Part shown: positions 10,042-18,092 of the stretch, piece by piece
How the letters are laid out: each line of letters starts with the position of its first letter
Position numbering within the stretch: the first letter of the stretch is position 1
Assembly (NCBI GenBank): GCA_015665265.1
Contig: JADFAM010000126.1
Span: forward strand, 1 to 50,291
Origin: Flavobacterium sp.
GTDB taxonomy: Bacteria; Bacteroidota; Bacteroidia; Flavobacteriales; Flavobacteriaceae
DNA: 50,291 nt
Reading direction: 5' to 3'
Position numbers and translations under genes: made by a program
Notes under the pieces: model-generated
What the model was told of the DNA's origin: nothing
Database searches by the model: none
What the model saw: the letters and a program-made list of their open reading frames with translations, nothing else

Positions 10042-10072
10042 AAAAGCGAAGTTTTTTAACTTCGCTTTTTTT
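10042..10072 (+). terminator. Rho-independent terminator after the Asp-box protein
   Basis: A perfect 12-bp stem (10042-10053 with 10058-10069, core AAGCGAAGTT) with a TTTT loop is followed by a T run to 10072. It lies five bases after the stop codon and isolates the gene from the DUF819 permease downstream. Confidence 0.9.
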
Positions 10073-10109
10073 ACACTTCTATTTTAGTATTTTAGCTAAA
10101 ATCTAAATC

Positions 10110-11417
10110 ATGGAACAACCACTTTTTACCAATGATGCAATCGTATTCGGAATTTTAATGATATCACTTGGTTTTGTATTTTATACAGAATCTAAAACAA
10201 GTGGCTTTTGGCATCAGTTTTATAAAGTAGTACCTGGCTTATTTATGGCCTATTTTATACCAGCTATCTTCACCACCATAGGTGCTATCGCCCCAGCTTG
10301 GGAAACTACCAATGCTAGTGGAGAAGTTGTAAAAGGAAGTTCTCAATTATACTATGTTGCCAGTAGATTCTTGCTGCCTGCTGCTCTAGTATTAATGACT
10401 TTAAGTATAGATTTAAAGGCTATTTTTAATTTGGGTTCGAAAGCTTTAATTATGTTTTTTACGGGTACTGTTGGTATTATTATTGGAGGCCCTATAGCCA
10501 TATTGCTTATTTCTTTGGTATCTCCAGAAACTGTTGGTGGTGCAGATTTTGATGCTGTTTGGCGTGGTCTTTCTACACTGGCAGGAAGTTGGATTGGTGG
10601 CGGTGCTAACCAAACTGCTATGTTAGAAATTTACCAATACAATCCGGCAAAATATGGGGGAATGATCTTTGTAGATATTGTTGTTGCTAATGTTTGGATG
10701 GCTATTTTACTAATTGGTATTGGTAAAAAAGACGCCATCAATAAATGGCTTAAAGCAGACACTTCTGCTATCGAAGAATTAAAAGAAAAAGTAATTTCTT
10801 TTACTCAAAAAATACAAAAGAATCCAACACTTACAGATTATATGATTATTCTAGCCATTGCATTTGGCACAGTCGGCTTTGGACACTTTGCAGCTAGTTT
10901 TCTAGCTGGATTTTTTAAAGACCTTATTGGTGGTATTTCATCTGAAATTACACGGAATATATTTACTTTCTTAGGATCTAAATTTTTCTGGTTAGTTAGT
11001 ATTTCTACAATTATTGCTGTTATACTTTCCTATACCAAAGTAAAAAATTATGAAGGAGCAGGAGCCAGTAAAATTGGAAGTATTTTTATTTATGTACTGG
11101 TTGCTACTATTGGAATGAAAATGGATTTAACCATGATTTTTGACAACTGGGGTTTAATTATTATTGGAATTGTTTGGATGTCTGTACATGCTGGGCTTTT
11201 AATTTTAGTAGCCAAACTAATTAAAGCTCCTTACTTCTTTTTAGCAGTTGGTAGCCAAGCTAATGTTGGAGGTGCAGCCTCTGCTCCTATTGTAGCTTCA
11301 GCATTTCACCCCTCATTAGCAACAGTAGGTGTATTGTTAGCTGTTTTTGGGTATGCTATAGGTACTATAGCTGCCATTGGATGTACTATTTTATTAGAAT
11401 TAGCTGCATCTGTTTAA
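10110..11417 (+). CDS. DUF819 family membrane protein (YjcL-like permease)
   Basis: The protein is 435 aa with about ten to twelve hydrophobic segments. The family signatures LAGSWIGGGANQTAMLEIY and GSQANVGGAASAPIVA are both present; each half carries one such glycine-rich segment, as expected for a transporter with inverted halves. DUF819 proteins are predicted permeases of the carboxylate/cation type, but the substrate is not established. The inner membrane location is inferred from hydrophobicity. A DUF4369 lipoprotein begins 41 bases downstream on the same strand, so the two may be co-transcribed. Confidence 0.88.
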   Translation: MEQPLFTNDAIVFGILMISLGFVFYTESKTSGFWHQFYKVVPGLFMAYFIPAIFTTIGAIAPAWETTNASGEVVKGSSQLYYVASRFLLPAALVLMTLSIDLKAIFNLGSKALIMFFTGTVGIIIGGPIAILLISLVSPETVGGADFDAVWRGLSTLAGSWIGGGANQTAMLEIYQYNPAKYGGMIFVDIVVANVWMAILLIGIGKKDAINKWLKADTSAIEELKEKVISFTQKIQKNPTLTDYMIILAIAFGTVGFGHFAASFLAGFFKDLIGGISSEITRNIFTFLGSKFFWLVSISTIIAVILSYTKVKNYEGAGASKIGSIFIYVLVATIGMKMDLTMIFDNWGLIIIGIVWMSVHAGLLILVAKLIKAPYFFLAVGSQANVGGAASAPIVASAFHPSLATVGVLLAVFGYAIGTIAAIGCTILLELAASV

Positions 11418-11458
11418 ATAGAAATCTGCATATTTGCAGCCTAAAGTTTTGTAATCTT

Positions 11459-12154
11459 ATGAAGAAAATATTGGTAATTAGTTTATTGCTCTTAATAGTT
11501 GCTTGTTCTAAAGAAAAAGAGTTGGGTAATATGGTAGTTCAAGGAAAAATTAAAGGAATAAAAAAAGGAACATTATATCTTAAAAAAATGAGAGACACCC
11601 TAATAGTTTCTGTAGATTCTATTCGTTTATTTGGAAAAGACTCCTTTACGCTTTCAGATAATATTACTTCTCCAGAAATGTATTTTCTAAGTTTAGATCA
11701 AAACCAAAGTACACTTTCTTTTTTTGGTGAAGAAGGAATTATTACTATCAACGATCAAGTAGAAAAATTTGGGGTTTCACCAGTAATTGAGGGGTCTATT
11801 AACCAAAAAATACTTGAAAGTTATAAAGAAGTAGCAAAAAAGTTTCAAGGGAAACAGCTAGATCTTTTGGCTGCTAATATGCAAGCACAAAAAGATCGTG
11901 ATCTAGAAACTTCTCAATCTCTAAGAAAACAAGCTGAAAAACAAAATTTAAAAAAATACATCTACACCATTAATTTTGCTTTAAATAACGCAGATACAGA
12001 AGCTGCTGCTTACATTACTTTAACCGAGTTAGTTAATGCTAACGTAAAATACCTAGATAGTATTAACAATTCATTAACCAAAAAAGTTCAGCAATCTTTA
12101 TACGGTAAAAAATTAGCAGAATTTGTAGCTACCATCAAGGAAACAGAAAAATAA
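11459..12154 (+). CDS. DUF4369-type lipoprotein
   Basis: From the ATG at 11459 the product is 231 aa and starts with a typical lipoprotein signal (KKILVISLLLLIVACS, Cys as lipid anchor). Upstream in-frame ATG codons exist but overlap the DUF819 gene and would bury the signal peptide, so I reject them. The N-terminal half (VVQGKIKGIKKGTLYLKK...DSFTLSDNI...PEMYFLSLD) fits the DUF4369 beta domain that normally precedes a TlpA-like thioredoxin domain in Bacteroidota. Here no thioredoxin CxxC domain follows, only a helical C-terminal half. It is convergent with the DUF4442 gene, 14 bases away. Function unknown. Confidence 0.8.
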   Translation: MKKILVISLLLLIVACSKEKELGNMVVQGKIKGIKKGTLYLKKMRDTLIVSVDSIRLFGKDSFTLSDNITSPEMYFLSLDQNQSTLSFFGEEGIITINDQVEKFGVSPVIEGSINQKILESYKEVAKKFQGKQLDLLAANMQAQKDRDLETSQSLRKQAEKQNLKKYIYTINFALNNADTEAAAYITLTELVNANVKYLDSINNSLTKKVQQSLYGKKLAEFVATIKETEK

Positions 12155-12168
12155 AAGCAGGATCTTGT

Positions 12169-12621
12169 TTATTTTACTTTTAAACTCCATTCAAAGTGAA
12201 AATTGCATACAGAAACACCCTGTGTATTAAAGCCCTCTGCCTTCATGGTAATTACTCTACCCTCTCCGGTCTCAGCAGATTCCTCTAAAGCATTGGCTAC
12301 TAACCCACCGTGATGACATTCAAATCTTATTTTACCAGTGGCTTTTTTTGAAAAATTACCACGTTGATTAGTAACCAACATGGAAACATTTTTCCCAATA
12401 TTTTCTATACCCTTCATCACCAATACACCAGTTGCCATTTCCGCAGCCATTCCTTGTGCTGCCCAAAACATAGATTTAAAAGGATTTTGATTCATCCATT
12501 TATGAGTAATATTTACTATGGCTGTCTCTTTTTCTATAGAAATCACTCGCACCCCACCTAAATAGGCAAGTGGTAGCTTAAATAACATAAATCTGTTAAT
12601 TCTTTTAGGTGTAATATTCAT
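12169..12621 (-). CDS. DUF4442 hotdog-fold protein (thioesterase-like)
   Basis: The protein is 150 aa and matches the DUF4442 family: a short N-terminal segment PLAYLGGVRV, then KWMNQNPFKSMFWAAQGMAAEMATGVLV, which forms the long central helix of the hotdog fold, then strands with FSKKATGKIRFEC. The family is related to acyl-CoA thioesterases (PaaI/YiiD type); the physiological substrate is unknown. No signal peptide, so cytoplasmic. An ATG start with an A/T-rich leader fits; a near-consensus TATCTTTC lies about 22 bases upstream. Confidence 0.85.
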   Translation of the reverse strand: MNITPKRINRFMLFKLPLAYLGGVRVISIEKETAIVNITHKWMNQNPFKSMFWAAQGMAAEMATGVLVMKGIENIGKNVSMLVTNQRGNFSKKATGKIRFECHHGGLVANALEESAETGEGRVITMKAEGFNTQGVSVCNFHFEWSLKVK

Positions 12622-12675
12622 GTAGTATAAATTTATTGCGAAAGATACTTATAATTGATAATCTTCTGAACGTAA

Positions 12676-12854
12676 TTAAGTATTTGTTTCCGAATAATTA
12701 TTTAAAACAACAACAACAACGACCACTATAAGACTTGCTACAAGTGTTTCTAAAACAAACAATCTATCTATCTCATTTTTAAAGATAACTATCTTTACTA
12801 CGCTATAAACTCCAACAAAAAAACAAATAATAAATAGTATTTTAAATGTTTCAT
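12676..12854 (-). pseudogene. Small two-TM membrane protein ORF with an apparent -1 base frameshift
   Basis: An ATG at 12852-12854 starts MKHLKYYLLFVF but stops after 18 codons. One base out of frame, right after a run of seven T (in gene orientation), the reading continues as FFVGVYSVVKIVIFKNEIDR and then LFVLETLVASLIVVVVVVVL, ending NNYSETNT with TAA at 12676-12678. With an eighth T the two parts join as a protein of about 59 aa with two membrane segments. So this is either a true disrupted gene, a homopolymer sequencing error, a slippage site, or a gene with a rare start codon inside the second frame. I do not recognise the family. Confidence 0.4.
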
Positions 12855-12933
12855 AGTTTTTTTAAAGAATTTATCGATTAATGTAGAAAAGTATGAAATA
12901 AAAAAATCATACTATTTTCTAGATTGGAAATAT

Positions 12934-12983
12934 AGTAAATAAAAAGTAGGATAGAAAAACAACTATCTTAATAACATCCTACT
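12934..12983 (-). terminator. Probable terminator of the symporter gene
   Basis: In minus-strand orientation an 8-bp stem AGTAGGAT...ATCCTACT (12976-12983 with 12945-12952) is followed by TTTTTATTT. It lies about 75 bases after the stop of the symporter gene. The 23-base loop can form an additional short inner stem (GATAG/CTATC). Confidence 0.55.
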
Positions 12984-13057
12984 ATATTATAGTGCATTTT
13001 TTTTAAAAGGTTGCATAAAATTTCTTAATTAATTAAATATAATTTTTGTTTAGTAAA

Positions 13058-14509
13058 TTACTTAAACATGCCTGCTTTTTCAATAAAAAGAGTAGCCTTT
13101 TTCTTTTCTGGTTTTGTAAGTAAGCTTATACATACATAAATAACAAAAGAAGTAATCATACCAATAAGTGCTTGTTCTACTGAAGCAATTTCCCACGCAG
13201 AAGGTAATTTTGCACCCAAGGCAATAAGCATGTTGTAAGTAGAAAATATAAGTCCAAATATAATCGATGCAAAAGCTCCTTTAGAGTTACCCGCCTTCCA
13301 AATAAATGCAAAGACTAATGGCACAAAAGCACCAGTAGCTAAAAAATCTGAACCTATCCAGGCAATGCGAAGTATTGAACGTATTTCTAAACTAATTAGT
13401 AACCCTAATAGAGCAATGACTACTGTAGAAATTTTCCCAACAAATACCATTTCCTTAGCACTAACACTTGGTTTTATTTTACTCTTGTACATATCTACAC
13501 TAAGCACCAAAGCACCAGTATTGATCATGGAATCCATAGTAGACATAATTGCGGAACAAAGCCCTACAAAAATAAAGGCTGCTAATCCAACTGGCAATAA
13601 ATCAACAATCATGGCAGGCACAATTCCTCCTATTGGTATAGAATCAAATATACCCAAACTCAAAACTCCTGTAAGCGTTACTATTAGGTAAAGAGGAATA
13701 AAAACCACAAAGGCTAAAGACATCATTTTTTTTGCATCATTAGGATTTTTTGTTGCAGAAATTCTTTGCCAAATATTGGCTTGTATCATCCATGAACACC
13801 CAAAAGTTATTATGAATACCAGGTTATTTGAAATGTTATGAAAAAAGGAAAAGAATGCTGGTTTGTTTTGTTGGAGAGCTATTTCCTGAACTTTTTCAAA
13901 ACCACCTGAATGTTGATAAGCGACTACAAATAAAACAAATACAGCTATACATAAAAAAACAAATTGAATAATATCTGTAATAACAACTCCTTTAAAACCT
14001 CCAAAAAAGGAATACAGTAAAACCATTGAAGTCCCAAAAAAAGCGGCTATTTTATAATCAATTTCAAAAAATGACTGAAAGAAATTACCAATGACTACAG
14101 CCTGAGTAGCTACTCCTAATATCATAAAAATTAAAATAAGTAGTGAAAGTAAAAATGCCACTCTTTTATTGTAGCGAGCCTCCATCAATTGTGGTTGGGT
14201 AATGGTTCCAATTTTTCTAATAGCTTTAGAAAATAAATACATTAAAAACGTAGAAAACAAAACAGGCATTCCATAAATCCAAAAAGAGCTAATTCCTTGA
14301 TTAAAACCGTGGTCTACAAGATCTATAGCAGAACCTCCACCCCACCATGAAGCAATAAAAGTTATCGATAAAGCCCAAAATGGCAATTTTCTACTTGCCA
14401 AAAAATAGTCTTCTGAGGAAGTACTTTTCTTGGCTTTTAGCACAACAAGCATAATTACAAAAAAATAAAGTCCTAATAAAATGAAAGAAATATATTGAAG
14501 TTGTGTCAT
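13058..14509 (-). CDS. Sodium:solute symporter (SSS family)
   Basis: The protein is 483 aa from the ATG at 14509, with about 13 hydrophobic segments. SSS features are the SSEDYFLASRKLPFWAL segment after the first helix, ASWWGGGSAIDLVDHGF in the unwound first core helix, and FVGLCSAIMSTMDSMINTGALVLSVDMYK, containing the Ser/Asp residues typical of the sodium site region. Substrate cannot be told from sequence (family members carry sugars, amino acids, carboxylates, osmolytes). An upstream in-frame ATG at 14533 is less likely because it overlaps the promoter-like TAGCTTTG at 14531-14538. It is divergent from the PadR operon. Confidence 0.93.
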   Translation of the reverse strand: MTQLQYISFILLGLYFFVIMLVVLKAKKSTSSEDYFLASRKLPFWALSITFIASWWGGGSAIDLVDHGFNQGISSFWIYGMPVLFSTFLMYLFSKAIRKIGTITQPQLMEARYNKRVAFLLSLLILIFMILGVATQAVVIGNFFQSFFEIDYKIAAFFGTSMVLLYSFFGGFKGVVITDIIQFVFLCIAVFVLFVVAYQHSGGFEKVQEIALQQNKPAFFSFFHNISNNLVFIITFGCSWMIQANIWQRISATKNPNDAKKMMSLAFVVFIPLYLIVTLTGVLSLGIFDSIPIGGIVPAMIVDLLPVGLAAFIFVGLCSAIMSTMDSMINTGALVLSVDMYKSKIKPSVSAKEMVFVGKISTVVIALLGLLISLEIRSILRIAWIGSDFLATGAFVPLVFAFIWKAGNSKGAFASIIFGLIFSTYNMLIALGAKLPSAWEIASVEQALIGMITSFVIYVCISLLTKPEKKKATLFIEKAGMFK

Positions 14510-14530
14510 TTTTATTGATAAAAATTTATC

Positions 14531-14538
14531 CAAAGCTA
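14531..14538 (-). promoter_or_regulatory. -7 promoter element of the symporter gene
   Basis: TAGCTTTG on the minus strand is an exact TAnnTTTG match, 21 bases before the ATG at 14509. It overlaps the alternative upstream ATG (14533) and so argues for the downstream start. Confidence 0.45.
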
Positions 14539-14659
14539 AGAATTAAATGATAATTGATTAGATCTGTTTTTTTAGATAAAAAAAGTAAATTGATTATTAC
14601 CACATGCTATGAAAGGCAATTTATAAAATCTAAAAAGCTATTAAATATAGTACTATGTT

Positions 14660-14690
14660 TTGCATAATACTATCTTTTACCCTATATTTG
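14660..14690 (+). promoter_or_regulatory. Bacteroidota-type promoter of the PadR-PspC-GIN operon
   Basis: TTG at 14660-14662 and TATATTTG at 14683-14690 are separated by 20 bases, a good match to the Bacteroidota TTG-N17-23-TAnnTTTG promoter. It lies 38 bases before the padR ATG. The regulator probably acts here on its own operon (inference). Confidence 0.7.
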
Positions 14691-14728
14691 CATAAATAAA
14701 CCTTACACTATAAAATTTCACAGCATTT

Positions 14729-15058
14729 ATGAAGATAGAAAACACGAAGGCTCAAATGCGTAAAGGAGTCTTAGAGTATTGTATTTTGTCTATTTTACAA
14801 CATGGAGATGCCTATACATCTGAGATCATTTCTACACTTAAAAGTGCAGAAATGATTGTTGTAGAAGGAACCATATACCCTTTACTTACAAGGCTGAAAA
14901 ATTCTGGTTTATTATCCTATCGATGGGAAGAATCCAGTTCTGGTCCACCAAGAAAATACTACGTATTATCAGAAAGCGGACAACAATTTTTAAAAGAATT
15001 AGATAAGACCTGGAATAATTTAATGGTTGCTGTAAACCAAATAACAAATAATAAGTAA
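14729..15058 (+). CDS. PadR family transcriptional regulator
   Basis: The protein is 109 aa, the size of the short PadR subfamily. It has the winged-helix core MRKGVLEYCILSILQHGDAY, the wing region EGTIYPLLTRLKNSGLLSYRW, and PPRKYYVLSESGQQFL, which is diagnostic of the family, followed by a short dimerisation helix. It is three bases upstream of the PspC-domain gene, and the same arrangement (PadR, PspC protein, head-GIN protein) is recurrent in Bacteroidota. It presumably represses its own operon and releases on an envelope or ligand signal that the sequence does not reveal. Confidence 0.93.
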   Translation: MKIENTKAQMRKGVLEYCILSILQHGDAYTSEIISTLKSAEMIVVEGTIYPLLTRLKNSGLLSYRWEESSSGPPRKYYVLSESGQQFLKELDKTWNNLMVAVNQITNNK

Positions 15059-15061
15059 AAA

Positions 15062-16684
15062 ATGAATAAGACTATCAATATAAATTTAGGGGGATATTTT
15101 TTTCATATAGACGAAACCGCCTACAAAAAATTAAAAAAATATTTAGATGCCATTGCTAAATCTTTAAGTGACGATCCTGAGGGCAAAAATGAAATTATTG
15201 CTGATATAGAAGCACGAATTTGTGAATTATTATCTGAAAAAATTACAGAAACTCGTCAAGTTGTTAATGAGCTAGACATTCATCATATTATAAAAATAAT
15301 GGGAGAGCCAGAAGATTATTCAGATAATGATGAAAGCTTCGAAGAAACAAAGTCTAAATCTAACAACGGTAAAAACAATTTTAAAAAATTATTTAGAGAT
15401 CGTGAAAATAGATTTATAAGTGGTGTTTCATCAGGGATTGCTCATTACTTGGATCTTGATGTTGTTTGGATTAGAATTGCATTTATCTTATTAACTGTTT
15501 TTTCTGGGATGGGTCTTATTGCCTACATAGTATTTTGGATTGTTACTCCAGAAGCAAAAACAACTGCAGAAAAACTTCAAATGGAAGGAGAGCGAGTAAC
15601 TATTGACAATATTGAGAAAAAAATTAGAGAGGAGTTCAGTTCTATCAAAGAAACTATCGAAGATGGCGCAAATAATGTAAAAAAAAAAGTAGCAGATGGA
15701 TTCCAAAGAAATGGAAAGAATACCACATCTGGCTTGCAAGACTTACTTAACGTTATTGGAAATATGATTACTGTTGTATTTAATGTAATAGGTAAGTTTA
15801 TCGGTTTAATTATAGTTATTTTTTCTTCAATCATTTTAATCTCTATTTTCTTTGGAGTTTTCTCTTTAGGAAGTTTTGAATTATTAGGATATGGTGACAA
15901 TCTTATAAACCTTCCCGATTTCGTATATGATTCAATCATACCCTATTGGATACTTTCTATTTGTATGTTTATTGTAATTGGATTTCCTTTTTTAATTCTT
16001 TTTATACTTGGCCTTAGAATCATTTCAAGTAACATAAAACAATTCAGTAAAACAGTGTCTTTATCATTACTTAGCGTTTGGATTGTAGCTTTATTAACAA
16101 TTGTTTTTGCCGGAATAGACATAGGAACATCTGATGCTTATAACGGAACCAAAATTGAAAATTATCCATTAAATTTATCATCTAAAGACACCTTGTTTTT
16201 AAAAATGATAAATGATGATGAACTTTATTTTCAAGACAAATTAAGAAGAAGTACTAAGAGAATAAAAGTTGAAGATAATGGCGTTAAAAAAATTTATTCT
16301 ACCAACGTAAAAGTATCTGTAGAAAAAAGTAATACTGAAAATTTTACATTTAAAATTAGAAAAGTCTCTGAAGGAAGAAATAAAAATAAGGCTAATGAAA
16401 AAGCTGCAAAAATTGATTATCGCTATTCAATAAAAGACAGTACTCTAAAATTAAATGCTTTTTTCTTATCTCATTTAAATCATAGGTCAAGTGATGAAAT
16501 TGTATATGTGACGATATATGTTCCAGAGGGTAACACTGTGTTTATAGACACTAGCACTCATAGTTTCTTATATCGAATTAAAAATAGTAATAACCTATAT
16601 CATGGAGATGTAACCAATCATTTTTTTGAAATGACAGAAAAAGGGTTGAATTGTACTGACTGTATAAAACAGCTTAAAATGTAA
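15062..16684 (+). CDS. PspC domain multi-pass membrane protein
   Basis: The protein is 540 aa. An N-terminal soluble segment (about 1-95, starting NKTININLGGYFFHIDETAY) is followed by a PspC domain at about 105-165 (DRENRFISGVSSGIAHYLDLDVVWIRIAFILLT... IVFWIVTPEA). Then come an amphipathic, charged region, three or four further membrane helices (about 230-355) and a C-terminal extracytoplasmic beta-rich domain with a final CTDC. PspC proteins are inner-membrane sensors in the phage-shock response; this longer Bacteroidota form probably pairs envelope sensing with the adjacent PadR regulator and the DUF2807 lipoprotein. Start 3 bases after padR, so translational coupling is likely. Confidence 0.88.
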   Translation: MNKTININLGGYFFHIDETAYKKLKKYLDAIAKSLSDDPEGKNEIIADIEARICELLSEKITETRQVVNELDIHHIIKIMGEPEDYSDNDESFEETKSKSNNGKNNFKKLFRDRENRFISGVSSGIAHYLDLDVVWIRIAFILLTVFSGMGLIAYIVFWIVTPEAKTTAEKLQMEGERVTIDNIEKKIREEFSSIKETIEDGANNVKKKVADGFQRNGKNTTSGLQDLLNVIGNMITVVFNVIGKFIGLIIVIFSSIILISIFFGVFSLGSFELLGYGDNLINLPDFVYDSIIPYWILSICMFIVIGFPFLILFILGLRIISSNIKQFSKTVSLSLLSVWIVALLTIVFAGIDIGTSDAYNGTKIENYPLNLSSKDTLFLKMINDDELYFQDKLRRSTKRIKVEDNGVKKIYSTNVKVSVEKSNTENFTFKIRKVSEGRNKNKANEKAAKIDYRYSIKDSTLKLNAFFLSHLNHRSSDEIVYVTIYVPEGNTVFIDTSTHSFLYRIKNSNNLYHGDVTNHFFEMTEKGLNCTDCIKQLKM

Positions 16685-16785
16685 TTAAAAGATGTTTAAA
16701 AACAGTTCATCCAAAAAAATCAACAATTGAGTACTCAATAATTAATTAAACACAAAAAGAATTATAAATTTATCAAAAAAAAACT

Positions 16786-17562
16786 ATGAAACTAATTATC
16801 ATCAAATTTACAGCCTTCTTATTCCTAATTACCCTTTCCACATGTAGTATAGATATACTAAATAGAATTGAAGGAAATAAAAATGTAATCTCTATTAAAA
16901 GAGATATTAATGAAGATTTTACGAAAGTAAAGGTAAGTACAGGTATAGAATTAATAATAGACCAAGGGAGTGAAATTTCACTAACTGTAGAAGCCGACGA
17001 AAATTTACATGATATTATTATCACAGAGGTTGAGGATGGAAAATTAAAAATTTACACTGAAAAAAATATTTGGAAATCTGCTTCAAAAAAAGTGTATCTG
17101 ACAGTAAATACCCTGGATGAGTTAAAAGCTTCTAGTGGAAGTAATGTAATCACTACTAATGTAATTAAAGCTACAGATCTTCATATTGGCTCTAGTAGTG
17201 GCGCCAAGTTAACTCTAGAGGTTACAGCAGTTAACCTTATATCAAATACCAGTAGTGGCGCAAGTGCCAATATAGATGTAAATGCTAACAGCGTAGTGTC
17301 AAGTTCTAGTAGTGGGTCAAACATGAAAATTAAAGGAAAGTCCACAAACCATGAAACAAGTGCATCAAGTGGTAGCTCCATAAATGCCTATAAGTTACTG
17401 TCTAAAAATGTTACGACAAAGGTAAGTAGTGGTGCAAGTATAAGTGTCCATGCATCAGAATCTATTGATGGAAAAGCTAGTAGTGGAGGAAGTATTTCTT
17501 TTGAAGGAAATCCAGAAAAAATAACAAGAAAAACATCATCTGGAGGAAGTATCTCTAATTAA
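16786..17562 (+). CDS. Head-GIN (DUF2807) lipoprotein
   Basis: The protein is 258 aa with an N-terminal lipoprotein signal (KFTAFLFLITLSTC, Cys as anchor). The DUF2807 domain begins at about residue 45 with FTKVKVSTGIELIIDQGSEISLTVEADENL and continues into a ladder of short repeats containing SSG (TSSGAS, SSSSGS, SASSGSS, VSSGAS, ASSGGS, TSSGGS), predicted to form a right-handed parallel beta helix. Function is unknown, but the family is regularly coupled to PspC/PadR operons as here. The 101-base gap from the PspC gene has no terminator. Confidence 0.88.
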   Translation: MKLIIIKFTAFLFLITLSTCSIDILNRIEGNKNVISIKRDINEDFTKVKVSTGIELIIDQGSEISLTVEADENLHDIIITEVEDGKLKIYTEKNIWKSASKKVYLTVNTLDELKASSGSNVITTNVIKATDLHIGSSSGAKLTLEVTAVNLISNTSSGASANIDVNANSVVSSSSSGSNMKIKGKSTNHETSASSGSSINAYKLLSKNVTTKVSSGASISVHASESIDGKASSGGSISFEGNPEKITRKTSSGGSISN

Positions 17563-17619
17563 TAATGAGATAAATACCAAGAGATAAAAAAGCAATATTT
17601 AGTTTTGTAAATATGGATG

Positions 17620-17657
17620 AATAAGAGCTGTTAACAATTAATCAGCTCTTATTTTTC
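17620..17657 (+). terminator. Terminator of the PadR-PspC-GIN operon
   Basis: A perfect 11-bp stem AATAAGAGCTG / CAGCTCTTATT (17620-17630 with 17643-17653) is followed by T residues. It overlaps the last codons of the convergent DUF2721 gene. The minus-strand side lacks a T run, so it acts for the plus-strand operon. Confidence 0.8.
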
Positions 17658-18055
17658 TTTAAATGATCTTCTATATCTGAAAGATGATACTCCAAAGCTT
17701 TAGAAGAAATTTGAATTTCTTTGATAAGTAATGCCAAAGAAATAATTAACAATAAAAGTGCTATGCCAAACAACCAAATGGCTACCATCTTATACTCAAT
17801 ATAAATTAAAAACATTGTTAAAACGCACAACAATAAACTTCCTATCCCAAATATTTGCATCCAACGAGTTAAGGTTAACCTAAGTTTTAAGTTTTTGATC
17901 TGTCTTAATAAAGATTCGTCTTTTTTATCTAAATAAACAGCATGTAGATTTCTGATTACTGCTGCATATCCTAAAAACCTGTTAGTGTAAGCTAACATGA
18001 TTAAAGAAATTGCCGAAAATAATAGTGCTGGTGTAGTTAATGTTAATGCTTCCAT
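17642..18055 (-). CDS. DUF2721 domain membrane protein
   Basis: The protein is 137 aa and matches the DUF2721 family: an N-terminal helix (LTTPALLFSAISLIMLAYTNRFLGYAAVIR), a cytoplasmic basic connector, two closely spaced membrane helices (MQIFGIGSLLLCVLTMFLIYI and MVAIWLFGIALLLLIISLALLI) and a C-terminal helix ending in SDIEDHLKKNKS. Function unknown. The gene starts 37 bases from the divergent dipeptidase gene, so their promoters must overlap. Its 3' end overlaps the terminator of the neighbouring operon. Confidence 0.88.
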   Translation of the reverse strand: MEALTLTTPALLFSAISLIMLAYTNRFLGYAAVIRNLHAVYLDKKDESLLRQIKNLKLRLTLTRWMQIFGIGSLLLCVLTMFLIYIEYKMVAIWLFGIALLLLIISLALLIKEIQISSKALEYHLSDIEDHLKKNKS

Positions 18056-18061
18056 AATTCA

Positions 18062-18069
18062 CAAAATTA
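18062..18069 (-). promoter_or_regulatory. -7 promoter element of the DUF2721 gene
   Basis: TAATTTTG on the minus strand matches TAnnTTTG exactly and ends only six bases before the ATG, which implies a nearly leaderless transcript. On the other strand a near match TACTTTTA (18081-18088) precedes the divergent dipeptidase gene. Confidence 0.45.
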
Positions 18070-18092
18070 AATATTTTCAATACTTTTATTGT

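Larger units (their letters stand above)
12622..13057. other. 436-base region without an intact gene
   Basis: Between the two minus-strand genes for DUF4442 and the symporter, this stretch holds a small, apparently frameshifted membrane-protein ORF (12676-12854, minus) and a terminator-like hairpin (12945-12983). The remainder is very AT-rich with no RNA gene or repeat that I can identify. The (CAA)n run near 12706-12721 is the antisense of a poly-valine stretch in the small ORF. Confidence 0.6.

Noticed and set aside
12700..12725. Run of CAA triplets resembling a microsatellite.
   Set aside because: It is the reverse complement of GTT codons for a poly-valine membrane segment in the small ORF, not an independent repeat.
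17100..17560. Repeated AGTAGTGG-like words suggesting a DNA repeat array.
   Set aside because: They are spaced irregularly and in frame, coding for the SSG ladder of the DUF2807 protein. No CRISPR-like spacing.
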